Assembly (NCBI RefSeq): GCF_029582805.1
Contig: NZ_JAKKUT010000002.1
Location: 1,450,001 to 1,514,000, forward strand
DNA from: Candidatus Synechococcus calcipolaris G9
Lineage (GTDB): Bacteria > Cyanobacteriota > Cyanobacteriia > Thermosynechococcales > Thermosynechococcaceae
Length of the DNA stretch: 64,000 bases
Reading direction: 5' to 3'
Part shown: positions 8,621 through 16,072 of the stretch, in pieces
Numbering within the stretch: the first letter of the stretch is position 1
Layout of the letters: each line of letters starts with the position of its first letter
Made by a program: the position numbers and the translations under genes
The notes under the pieces: generated by a model
The model's database searches: none
Told to the model about the DNA's origin: nothing
The model's input: only the letters and a program-made list of their open reading frames with translations

Positions 8621-9643
8621 CTAAAGGAAGGGCTGTTCTGTGGGCGAAGAATCTAATTGGGCCAACTCCTGCCAGACGACAGCCAGCATGGCATCTATCC
8701 CTTGGCCGCTGACGGCGGAAATGGCAAAAATCGGCAGCGCACTATGGGGGGCAATAGTTTCTTGGAGATGGCTAATCTGCTCGGGTTCGAGGGCATCAAT
8801 TTTATTTAACACAATAATTTGGCGGCGATCGCCCAGGCCGTGGCCATAGGCCCGTAACTCCCCCTGAATCGTTTGATAGGCTCCTAACACATCCGCCGCC
8901 GTAGCATCAATCAAATGAATTAGTAAGCGGGTGCGCTCAATATGCCGGAGAAACTCATGGCCCAATCCCGTCCCTAGGTGGGCCCCCTCAATCAGGCCAG
9001 GAATATCCGCAAAGACAGTTCCATCCCCATTGGGGCGGCGGACAACCCCCAAGTTAGGAATTAATGTGGTGAAGGGATAGTCGGCAATCTTGGGTCGGGC
9101 CGCCGACAGAACCGAAATTAAGGTTGATTTTCCGGCATTGGGCAGGCCAATAATCCCCACTTCCGCCAGAAGTTTCAATTCTAGGCGCAGGGCGAAGGAT
9201 TCTCCCTCTAACCCCGGCAGGGCATAATCTGGGGCCCGTTGACTATTGCTGAGGAAATGTTTATTCCCTAGGCCGCCTTTGCCCCCCTTGGCAACAACGA
9301 GGGTTTGCTCCGGTTTAACCAAATCCCCCAATAGTTCGCCGGTTTCCCCATTCCAGACCATCGTGCCGCAGGGAACCTCAATCAGGCGATCCTGACCATT
9401 GGCCCCCGTCCGATTACTGGGGCCGCCCCGTTGACCGTTTTCCGCCTTAAATAAATGGGCATAACGAAAGTCCAGCAGGGTTTGCAGATGACTCACGGCC
9501 TTGAGAATGACCGATCCGCCCCAGCCCCCATTGCCCCCTGAGGGGCCGCCCGCCGGTACATACTTCTCCCGCCGAAATGCGACAATGCCGTCGCCCCCAT
9601 CCCCTGCTTTAACCTGAATTTCGACCTGATCAATGAATTGCAT
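8621..9643 (-). CDS. obgE: Ribosome-associated GTPase ObgE/CgtA
   Basis: ObgE is a conserved GTPase that binds the 50S subunit and links ribosome assembly to stress signalling. The 340-residue protein shows the glycine-rich Obg domain in residues 1-158 ([39 protein letters not shown]). The G domain follows, with G1 GLPNAGKST (166-174), G2 in [10 protein letters not shown]3 [10 protein letters not shown]4 NKID and G5 ISAVSG. It lacks the long C-terminal OCT or acidic tail, as usual in cyanobacteria. It follows a small coiled-coil gene on the same strand 53 bp upstream. Confidence 0.97.
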   Translation of the reverse strand: MQFIDQVEIQVKAGDGGDGIVAFRREKYVPAGGPSGGNGGWGGSVILKAVSHLQTLLDFRYAHLFKAENGQRGGPSNRTGANGQDRLIEVPCGTMVWNGETGELLGDLVKPEQTLVVAKGGKGGLGNKHFLSNSQRAPDYALPGLEGESFALRLELKLLAEVGIIGLPNAGKSTLISVLSAARPKIADYPFTTLIPNLGVVRRPNGDGTVFADIPGLIEGAHLGTGLGHEFLRHIERTRLLIHLIDATAADVLGAYQTIQGELRAYGHGLGDRRQIIVLNKIDALEPEQISHLQETIAPHSALPIFAISAVSGQGIDAMLAVVWQELAQLDSSPTEQPFL

Positions 9644-9696
9644 TCAAAGCTCTAGAAATGCTCTATTCCCAGATTAACCGGGAGATGGATGGAACC

Positions 9697-10080
9697 CTAA
9701 TGGTTGTGGTGAGTGAGGAGTTGTTCTTCTAGGGCAGCAATTTGGTTGTAGGCGGCGGTGAGTTGGGCCGTGAGCCGTTGAATTTGCACCTCCGTACTCA
9801 AGTGGCGATCGCCATTCATGTGACGGTTTTGGCTATAGTCCTCATCCGCTAGAATATCCTTATGTTCCGGCGTTATCCCACGGGTATGATGTATGTAGTT
9901 GACTCCAAGACTAGTTCCATGGCTAGTTATGCCGTGACGCATACTTGATGGACTACCCGATGCACTAAACGAACCCTCCAATAGAGCTTGGGCGACTTTT
10001 TGATTTAGCTGATCCACAATCTGGTAGAGCGCATCAACCTTGCTACTCAGAACCAGTACTTGTTTGTGCAATAAATCCAC
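9697..10080 (-). CDS. Small coiled-coil protein of unknown function
   Basis: I do not recognise this 127-residue protein. It starts at a GTG with GAGGAAG seven bases upstream. The first ~35 residues (LHKQVLVLSSKVDALYQIVD) and the last ~30 (IQRLTAQLTAAYNQIAALEEQL) have heptad-like Leu/Ile/Val spacing, suggesting two coiled-coil helices. A Ser/Gly/His-rich linker joins them, and the C-terminus is His-rich (HHNH). There is no signal peptide or membrane segment. It is divergent from ndhL and precedes obgE on the same strand. An architectural or adaptor role is a guess; being a real gene is supported by the ribosome binding site and the frame length. Confidence 0.6.
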   Translation of the reverse strand: MDLLHKQVLVLSSKVDALYQIVDQLNQKVAQALLEGSFSASGSPSSMRHGITSHGTSLGVNYIHHTRGITPEHKDILADEDYSQNRHMNGDRHLSTEVQIQRLTAQLTAAYNQIAALEEQLLTHHNH

Positions 10081-10140
10081 GTCAGCTTCCTCAATATGAT
10101 GCCTATGTAAGCTATGTTAGGAACTGACATCCTCTAAGTG

Positions 10141-10153
10141 GTTGAATTTCAAC
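10141..10153. promoter_or_regulatory. Odd palindrome in the ndhL upstream region
   Basis: GTTGAA-T-TTCAAC is a perfect inverted repeat, about 67 bp upstream of the ndhL ATG and in the gap shared with the divergent coiled-coil gene. It could be an operator; no known consensus is matched. Confidence 0.35.
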
Positions 10154-10219
10154 ATATTTTAAGGATGGATGTACTTTTGTTAAGTTATTTCTAGTAAACA
10201 GTGATGGAGATTGAGGGGC

Positions 10220-10450
10220 ATGGCAATTTCAACGAACCTCTTGGTTTTATTGGTCTACGGTGGTTTGGCAGGATTGTATCTGTTAGTGATGCCCCTCGGT
10301 GTTTATTTCTATCTAAAAAGCCGTTGGTATGTGGCTAGTTCCTTCGAGCGGGCTTTTATGTATTTTTTGCTATTGTTTTTCTTCCCCGGAATGGCGGCCC
10401 TTTCGCCCTTTTTGAATTTTCGTCCCCAACCCCGCTCCCTTGAGTTTTAG
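10220..10450 (+). CDS. ndhL: NAD(P)H-quinone oxidoreductase subunit L (NDH-1)
   Basis: NdhL is a small membrane subunit specific to the photosynthetic NDH-1 complex of cyanobacteria and chloroplasts, which works in cyclic electron flow, respiration and CO2 uptake. The 76-residue protein from the ATG at 10220 (GAGGGG just upstream) has two membrane helices: [21 protein letters not shown] and [19 protein letters not shown]. The family motif [16 protein letters not shown] lies between them. A frame extension to 10211 adds only three residues. The DUF3007 gene follows 6 bp downstream, an arrangement seen in other cyanobacteria. Confidence 0.93.
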   Translation: MAISTNLLVLLVYGGLAGLYLLVMPLGVYFYLKSRWYVASSFERAFMYFLLLFFFPGMAALSPFLNFRPQPRSLEF

Positions 10451-10456
10451 CGATCC

Positions 10457-10771
10457 ATGCGTCGTGTAGATGTTATTTTCCTTGGCTTTGGTGTTTTTAT
10501 TGCCGGTGGTTTGATTTACGCCCTATTGCGGCTACTGGGGGTAGAGGAGACAGCGGCGGGAATATGGAGTCAAGGAATTTTTATTGTGGGTGTTATGGTC
10601 TGGGTACTCAGCTATTTTGGTCGGGTGTTTACGGGCAAGATGACCTATAACCAGCAACTCACGGACTATGAAGATGCGGTGTTAGAAAAAAAACTAGCGG
10701 AAATGACACCAGAAGAATTGGAGCAACTGGCCGCAGAATTAAACGCAGATCCGGAAGAGAATTCACCCTAA
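10457..10771 (+). CDS. DUF3007 family small membrane protein
   Basis: The 104-residue protein belongs to DUF3007, a family of cyanobacteria and plastids without a settled function. It has two hydrophobic helices (about residues 5-27 and 37-57), then a soluble acidic helical tail with EKKLAEMTPEELEQLAAEL. It follows ndhL by 6 bp and is almost certainly co-transcribed with it, which suggests (by inference only) a link to NDH-1 assembly or thylakoid electron transport. The last four bases overlap the convergent TrpE/PabB-type gene. Confidence 0.85.
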   Translation: MRRVDVIFLGFGVFIAGGLIYALLRLLGVEETAAGIWSQGIFIVGVMVWVLSYFGRVFTGKMTYNQQLTDYEDAVLEKKLAEMTPEELEQLAAELNADPEENSP

Positions 10772-12186
10772 ACTGGAATCGCCTGAAAGAGGGCCTGGGC
10801 CTTATCCAAGGATTCTTGCCATTCCCGTTGGGGATCACTATCGGCAACAATTCCTGCCCCAACCTGGCCCCAGGTTAACTGGCGATCGCCCCGCACCAGC
10901 AATGTGCGAATCAAAATATTCAGGTCTAAATAGCCCCGCTGATCTAGGTAGCCACAGGAACCATAGAACAGGTTTCGGGGAAAGGGTTCCAATCCGGCCA
11001 AAATTTCCATACAGCGTACCTTGGGACATCCGGTGATCGTTCCCCCCGGAAAAACCGCCCCAATCACATCAATGCCATCCCACTGGCCCGCCCGTTGACC
11101 GCGCACATTACTGACGAGATGAATGACATGGCTGTAGTATTCCAAGGTCAAAAGCTCATCCACTGTCACCGTTCCCCAGGTGCAGACCCGGCCCAGATCA
11201 TTGCGCTCTAGATCCACCAGCATAATGTGTTCAGCCCGTTCCTTGGGATTGGCTTGCAGCGTTGCAGCCAGGGCCTGATCCTCAGCGGGCGATCGCCCCC
11301 GGGGTCGGGTTCCGGCAATGGGCCGGGTTTGAATGGTGTCTCCCTGAACCTGTACCAACCGTTCTGGAGAGCAACTGACAATATAGCCCCAGGGGGTCTG
11401 CCAATAACTGGCGAAGGGGGAAGGATTAATCCGCTGCAACGTTTGATACAACTGCCAAGGATTCACCGGGCCATGGTGCTCAAACCGCACCGAAAGATTG
11501 CCCTGAAAAATATCCCCCGCCTGAATATAGCCTAGAATCTGCTGAACGGCTTTTTGATAATCATCGGGCTGCCAGCCAGCGGACAGGGTAATATGGGCGG
11601 GCATTCCCGTCGGTGAGATAGGGGAGTCAGGGATATAAACTCTATTTGGATAATTTTTTTGATCTTTTTGATGATCCTTGATTCCATCCTCATTAAAATT
11701 TTCCAGTCGCTGCTCAAGCTGATCCAGGCGATCGCCCCCACTGGCCGCTAAGTGGAGTTGATCCGCTTGGTGATCCAAAAGAGCAAAGGCGGCGGGTTCA
11801 TACCAAAAGGCCACTGGAAAGGGAATGGGATCCTTGGCTAAAGGAGGTAGGGTTTCAATTTCCCAGGCCAATTCGTAACCAAACCACCCCAACCATCCCC
11901 CTAAAAAGGGAAGGTGCTGCAAGTGGGAGGGGGTGGCATCTGGGGACGGGGTCGTCAAACGCTGGCGAAGGGTAGGTAGGACATTACCCAGGGAGGGAGT
12001 CCAGGACTGGCCCGGGCGGGGAGAACCGGCGCAGAGGGAATAGCGGGCGTGGGTCTGAGGAATACCTGGGGGACTTTCCAGGAGAACGGCAATATCATCC
12101 CCTTGAAATAGGGCAGCAAATAGCTGGGAAGCCGTGCGATTCTGAAGCGGCAGCGATCGCCAGTACCAGGGAGCTAGGGGAGACAT
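10768..12186 (-). CDS. Chorismate-binding enzyme: anthranilate synthase component I / aminodeoxychorismate synthase I type
   Basis: The 472-residue protein has the chorismate-utilising enzyme fold. An N-terminal regulatory-like part contains VLLESPPG; the catalytic part has GDIFQGNLSVRF, SCSPERLVQV, PIAGTRPRG, AEHIMLVDLERNDLGRV, FPGGTITGCPK and IRTLLV. These enzymes convert chorismate to anthranilate (TrpE) or aminodeoxychorismate (PabB). PIAGT, with Ala where E. coli PabB has its Lys nucleophile, favours anthranilate-synthase-like chemistry, but cyanobacteria carry two such genes and annotation often alternates. It directly follows the EcfT-like gene and is probably translated from the same message. 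Confidence 0.88.
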   Translation of the reverse strand: MSPLAPWYWRSLPLQNRTASQLFAALFQGDDIAVLLESPPGIPQTHARYSLCAGSPRPGQSWTPSLGNVLPTLRQRLTTPSPDATPSHLQHLPFLGGWLGWFGYELAWEIETLPPLAKDPIPFPVAFWYEPAAFALLDHQADQLHLAASGGDRLDQLEQRLENFNEDGIKDHQKDQKNYPNRVYIPDSPISPTGMPAHITLSAGWQPDDYQKAVQQILGYIQAGDIFQGNLSVRFEHHGPVNPWQLYQTLQRINPSPFASYWQTPWGYIVSCSPERLVQVQGDTIQTRPIAGTRPRGRSPAEDQALAATLQANPKERAEHIMLVDLERNDLGRVCTWGTVTVDELLTLEYYSHVIHLVSNVRGQRAGQWDGIDVIGAVFPGGTITGCPKVRCMEILAGLEPFPRNLFYGSCGYLDQRGYLDLNILIRTLLVRGDRQLTWGQVGAGIVADSDPQREWQESLDKAQALFQAIPV

Positions 12187-13092
12187 CTAGCCCAGGGTAA
12201 ACCAGCGGGGCAAAATGACGCGCAGGAGCCAAAACGGAATAATTAAAAACAAGGCCCACCAATCCCGCGCCAAGAAACGAAATCGATGCCAGCGACTCTC
12301 GTACTCCCCAGAGGTGGTAAATCCCCGCACCTGCATGGCACAGGCCACCTGTTCCGCCCGCAGCAGTAGGTTTTCCAGTAGGCGTACCGCCAACATCATC
12401 CAAATGTTGATTGCTCCCCGAAAGCCGATTTTACGCCAATTAATCGCCCGGGTTCGCAATGACCGAATCAGATTTTGCACTTCTTCTAACACCAGGGGAA
12501 TAAATCTCAGGGATAGGGTTAAGGTCAAGGCTAATTCAGTCACTGGCCAGCGGAATCGCCGCAGGGGATGCATCAAATTCGCTAGGGCCGCCGTAATTTC
12601 CTCCGGTGCAGTCGTCAAGAGATAGAGATGGGTGCTGTAAATCAAGGTAAACAATAGAGTACTTAATCGCACCCCCAGATCCAGGGATCGCCGGGTGATT
12701 TGGAGGTGAACCTCTTGCCATAGCACTTGGGACTGGAATTGCCAAAGAATGTAATTGTAATCCGTGGCGGGAATCTCTAGCTCTAGGGGCCGTCGGGGTT
12801 GGTAGGCGATCGCCAAGCCATCGGGCATTAAGGCCGTCATCCCTAGGATCAAGCTCGCTAAAATCAATAACCAGACCATTTGCCGTCGCCACACCCGCGC
12901 TGGAATACCGCCGATCCCCGTCAAAATCATCAGAAACAGGACGAGTAAAACCCGCCACACCCCATCCGCCAGTAGGGGAGTCAACAAAAAACTCATCAGC
13001 CATGCCATTTTCACCCGCGCATCCAAGCGATGCAGCCAGGTAATGGGATGTTCTAGGTAAAGCCCAAGGGGGAGCGATCGCAATAGATCCAT
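12187..13092 (-). CDS. EcfT/CbiQ-family transmembrane protein of an ECF-type transporter
   Basis: The 301-residue protein matches the T component of energy-coupling factor vitamin/metal importers. It begins LHRLDARVKMAWLMSFLLTP, has about six hydrophobic helices, and ends with the ATPase-coupling helices. Of the two Ala-Arg-Gly signatures expected, one is clear (ACAMQVRGFTT) and the other is seen as RSLRTRAINWR. The stop codon directly abuts the TrpE/PabB-type start, and vipp1 lies 6 bp upstream, so vipp1, ecfT and the chorismate enzyme form a run. Neither an EcfA ATPase nor an S component is encoded nearby, so the substrate is unknown. Solitary EcfT-like proteins are common in cyanobacteria. 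Confidence 0.82.
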   Translation of the reverse strand: MDLLRSLPLGLYLEHPITWLHRLDARVKMAWLMSFLLTPLLADGVWRVLLVLFLMILTGIGGIPARVWRRQMVWLLILASLILGMTALMPDGLAIAYQPRRPLELEIPATDYNYILWQFQSQVLWQEVHLQITRRSLDLGVRLSTLLFTLIYSTHLYLLTTAPEEITAALANLMHPLRRFRWPVTELALTLTLSLRFIPLVLEEVQNLIRSLRTRAINWRKIGFRGAINIWMMLAVRLLENLLLRAEQVACAMQVRGFTTSGEYESRWHRFRFLARDWWALFLIIPFWLLRVILPRWFTLG

Positions 13093-13098
13093 GGATTC

Positions 13099-13839
13099 CT
13101 AGGAATCTTGTTCCAGTTGACGTTTTAGGGCCTCTAGCTCTGGGTCGTAGGCCACCGCTGCCTCTGGTAATTGGGCACTAGGGGTACTCAGTTGCTGCTT
13201 TAGGGCCGCCAATTCCGCCTCCGCACTGCCCCCGGATTCCAGTTCCGCAAATTTGGCCTCTAAACTATCCGTACTTAGCTCCGCTACCGCCTGGGATTGG
13301 GCTTCCATTTGTAAGACCTGATCTTCCATGCGCTCAAAGGCCGCCATTGAGGAATTGGTACCTACCTTGCCAATGGCCTGATTGATCTGCTCACTGGCCT
13401 TCGCTGCCCGGGCCCGGGCCACTAACATATCTTTTTTCGTTTTCGCTTCGGCAATTTTGCTCTCTAGGGCAATCATCTGGGTTTTCAGGGTTTTCACCTG
13501 GCCAAGGGATTGCTCCAGTTGGCCCTTCAGGGCTAGGGCGGCAGAGGTCGCCGTTTGTTTCCGATTCAGAGCCTCTAGGGCGAGGGCTTCATCCCCCTTT
13601 TGCAAGGCCAACTTCGCTCGACCTTCCCACTCATGGGCCTGTTTTTCATTTTGATTAAATTGCTGCTCTAGACGTTTTTGGGAGGCGATCGCCTGGGCCA
13701 CCGCTTGCCGTAACTGCACCAAATTATCTTGCATCTCAATTAGGGTCTGATCCAAGATTTTTTCGGGGTCTTCCGCAGAACCGACTAGGGCATTGAGATA
13801 ACTGCGAATCACTCGACTGATGCGATCAAAAAGTCCCAC
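13099..13839 (-). CDS. vipp1: Vipp1/IM30, PspA-family membrane-remodelling protein
   Basis: Vipp1 is an ESCRT-III-like protein that polymerises on thylakoid and plasma membranes and is needed for thylakoid biogenesis and membrane repair. The 246-residue protein is almost wholly helical. It opens with amphipathic helix MGLFDRISRVIRSYLNALVG, continues through long coiled coils (DPEKILDQTLIEMQDNLVQLRQ, EALALEALNRK), and ends with a linker plus a short terminal helix DPELEALKRQLEQ. That extra C-terminal helix distinguishes Vipp1 from bacterial PspA. The gene begins a minus-strand run with ecfT 6 bp downstream. Confidence 0.92.
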   Translation of the reverse strand: MGLFDRISRVIRSYLNALVGSAEDPEKILDQTLIEMQDNLVQLRQAVAQAIASQKRLEQQFNQNEKQAHEWEGRAKLALQKGDEALALEALNRKQTATSAALALKGQLEQSLGQVKTLKTQMIALESKIAEAKTKKDMLVARARAAKASEQINQAIGKVGTNSSMAAFERMEDQVLQMEAQSQAVAELSTDSLEAKFAELESGGSAEAELAALKQQLSTPSAQLPEAAVAYDPELEALKRQLEQDS

Positions 13840-13917
13840 AGATCAGCCTCCTAAAGCCAAAAACAAAACCAGAACCATCAAAGGAACCAGTACCATTATG
13901 CACGATGTCTCTGACCA

Positions 13918-14640
13918 TCATTGGCTAGAGACTAAACGCTGCTTAATACTTTCGGCCATGCGCTGGCCAAGATAGTCGGGGATCAGGTTGCCATTGGGGC
14001 CTAAAAGGTAGAGGAGGAGTCGAACCCGTCCTTGCCAGATCATGAAATTGGTATTGACCACCAGTAAATCTTCTTGCCAGAGAGCGTGCATCACCTTATA
14101 AAGTAAGCCGGGATGGTTGCCCGCTTCAATGAGGAGGGCAGGTAAATGGAATACCTGATCAATGAAAAAACTGGTACTAATGTCCGCTAATCCTTCCAGC
14201 CAGGTAAACTCCACCGCCAGCATCTCTTCAACTTCAAAATCACCGTTGAGGGTCTGGGTCAGGGCCCGACAGACACTATCCCGACGCTTTTTAGAGAGTA
14301 AATGTCCCCCCTCGGAGATAATCAGCTTGACAAAGACGAGCATGGGCGATCGCACATGGCCATAGAGGCTAATACTGTGGATGCCCAATTTGTAGGCCGC
14401 CATGACCCCAAACAGGTCACTCAGGAGAAAGGACTGATTGCGATGGGCAAAATAAAGGGCGGAATGATCCCCCTCCTGGCCCATTTGGATCACCGGTTGC
14501 TTGGTTTTGTGGATTTGATAGGCCAGCTTGAGGTTCTGAAGTTGAATCTCACGACTGACAAACTGCTCATAGAAATCGGGAAACGACCGGTTAAATCGCT
14601 TCAGCAGTTCAGGGTTCTGAAGTTGAAATTCGGAAACCAT
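13918..14640 (-). CDS. Conserved protein of unknown function, possibly ACT-like
   Basis: I do not recognise a named family. The 240-residue protein is soluble, with no signal or membrane segment. Two stretches resemble beta-alpha-beta regulatory modules: SLYGHVRSPMLVFVKLIIS near residue 92 and HLPALLIEAGNHPGLLYKVMHALWQEDLLVVNTNF near residues 165-200. The latter has the GHPGLLYKV-type turn and following strand typical of ACT domains in sensors such as GlnD. That resemblance is by eye only. It is divergent from the GNAT gene and lies 78 bp upstream of vipp1 on the same strand. Confidence 0.6.
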   Translation of the reverse strand: MVSEFQLQNPELLKRFNRSFPDFYEQFVSREIQLQNLKLAYQIHKTKQPVIQMGQEGDHSALYFAHRNQSFLLSDLFGVMAAYKLGIHSISLYGHVRSPMLVFVKLIISEGGHLLSKKRRDSVCRALTQTLNGDFEVEEMLAVEFTWLEGLADISTSFFIDQVFHLPALLIEAGNHPGLLYKVMHALWQEDLLVVNTNFMIWQGRVRLLLYLLGPNGNLIPDYLGQRMAESIKQRLVSSQ

Positions 14641-14731
14641 ACTTTGATTGCGGGTATACTATTGCGTAGGCCAGCCTCTTTCTGGTTATTCCCCACCGAT
14701 GGGGTTCACTAACCATCTCCAGCATACTTGC

Positions 14732-15259
14732 ATGAGCTTCTGGAAATCGCTTTTTAATGGTCAAAGTTCATCGGCATCTGCGGTGACTGCCCCACCTCCC
14801 CCTTTGAATGGCAATGGCCAGGAGGGGGTAATTGAGACAAAGGTTTTTTTCAGCACCAATAAAGAAATTGATGTCTATGAACTCGAAGAACTCTGTGATG
14901 CGGTGGGTTGGTCTCGCCGGCCGATCCGCAAAGTCAAAAAGGCGATCGAACACAGTTTTATTGTGGTGTCGATGTGGGAACAGCGGGGCCAGTACCGTCG
15001 TTTAATTGGATTTTCCCGGGCTACCTCCGATCATGCCTTTAATGCCACCATTTGGGATGTGGTGGTGCATCCCGACTACCAGGGGCAGGGGTGGGGTAAA
15101 TCCCTGATGCGGCAAATTATTAAGGAGCTTCGCAGCGAAGACATTAGTAATATCACCCTGTTTGCCGATCCCCATGTGGTAAATTTTTATCGAAATTTAG
15201 GGTTTCGTCCCGATCCCGAAGGAATTAAAGGAATGTTTTGGTACCCCAATTCCCGCTAG
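14732..15259 (+). CDS. GNAT-family N-acetyltransferase, similar to plastid NSI/GNAT enzymes
   Basis: The protein has the acetyl-CoA-binding GNAT core: [23 protein letters not shown], then the pyrophosphate loop [15 protein letters not shown] (Q/RxxGxG/A), then [18 protein letters not shown]. The segment before it ([23 protein letters not shown]) and the ending GIKGMFWYP closely resemble the plastid acetyltransferase NSI/GNAT2 of plants as I remember it. The frame is open from 14648, but ATG 14732 ([10 protein letters not shown], 175 residues) gives the more typical start; there is no clear ribosome binding site. Lysine or N-terminal acetylation of photosynthetic proteins is a family-based inference. 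Confidence 0.85.
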   Translation: MSFWKSLFNGQSSSASAVTAPPPPLNGNGQEGVIETKVFFSTNKEIDVYELEELCDAVGWSRRPIRKVKKAIEHSFIVVSMWEQRGQYRRLIGFSRATSDHAFNATIWDVVVHPDYQGQGWGKSLMRQIIKELRSEDISNITLFADPHVVNFYRNLGFRPDPEGIKGMFWYPNSR

Positions 15260-15311
15260 ACCCTGGTTTCTTTCGCTTCAAGCTCCTTATCCTAATGTTC
15301 CTGAGTCTAAT

Positions 15312-15956
15312 TTAATTCCCCTTAAATGTATCCTTGAGTACCGTGCGGGCCGCCAAGTGATTGCGGGTCGTGATAAGAATTTCTGCCTCCCGTTCTAAGC
15401 GGGCCTTGGTTGCTTGGAGTTCCAGAAGTTTTTGCTGCTCCATGGCCACCCCCCGAAAATTACTGGCAATCCAATAGGACAACTCTAGGGGACTGGTGGG
15501 CACATCGGCGGGAAGTTCAATGGCCTGCTCGGTTAATTTGGAGGATAAACGCACCACGTCATTGAGGAGTTGGCGAACCTCCTGGCCCAGGGGACGGAGA
15601 TCGGTGGCAGTGGGTTCATCTTCGAGCCATTCCACTAGGCCGATACGATAGGGCTTTTCCCGCACATAGTCTAGGACGCGAAATCGTTGTTGCCCAAGGG
15701 AATCCACAATCATCCGGTCATCGGGTAGGCGTTCATAGCGCAAAATTTCGGCACAGCAGCCAATGGTGGCAGGTCGGCCCGTTTGCGGATCCCACATGAG
15801 GACACCAAAGCGGCGATCGCCCTCCAGGATGGTGTTCATCATAATCCGGTAGCGAAACTCAAAAATGTGGAGGGGCAGAGGTCGTCCGGGAAATAATACA
15901 ACGTCGGGCAGAGGAAAAAGGGGTAATTCGCGCACAGCGATGGAAGAAAACGTCAT
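15312..15956 (-). CDS. LON peptidase substrate-binding (LAN) domain protein
   Basis: The 214-residue protein consists of the Lon N-terminal substrate-binding domain without ATPase or protease domains. Family segments are LPLFPLPDVVLFPGRPLPLHIFEFRYR at the start, FGVLMWD, and the later helical bundle. Stand-alone LAN-domain proteins are widespread in cyanobacteria and of unknown role; adaptor or chaperone-like work is inferred. I chose the ATG at 15956; the frame extends to a TTG at 15980 that adds eight residues. It is divergent from the BicA-like transporter gene. Confidence 0.88.
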   Translation of the reverse strand: MTFSSIAVRELPLFPLPDVVLFPGRPLPLHIFEFRYRIMMNTILEGDRRFGVLMWDPQTGRPATIGCCAEILRYERLPDDRMIVDSLGQQRFRVLDYVREKPYRIGLVEWLEDEPTATDLRPLGQEVRQLLNDVVRLSSKLTEQAIELPADVPTSPLELSYWIASNFRGVAMEQQKLLELQATKARLEREAEILITTRNHLAARTVLKDTFKGN

Positions 15957-16072
15957 GGTTGGGCAGCGGATAAGACTCAATACTTACTGTATCGCAATTT
16001 ATCGCGGTAAAAGAGTCACAGTCCCCCTAGAATTCCTGGGGCCTTAGCCCTACACTGTGGGAATCATTAGCT

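Noticed and set aside
12536-13003. 155-codon minus-strand frame inside the EcfT-like gene
   Set aside because: It is an alternative frame of the EcfT-like coding sequence; that frame shows membrane helices and family motifs and this one does not.
16012-16045. CCCC...GGGG hairpin before the BicA-like gene as a riboswitch or terminator
   Set aside because: The stem is only four perfect base pairs with mismatches beyond and no T-run.
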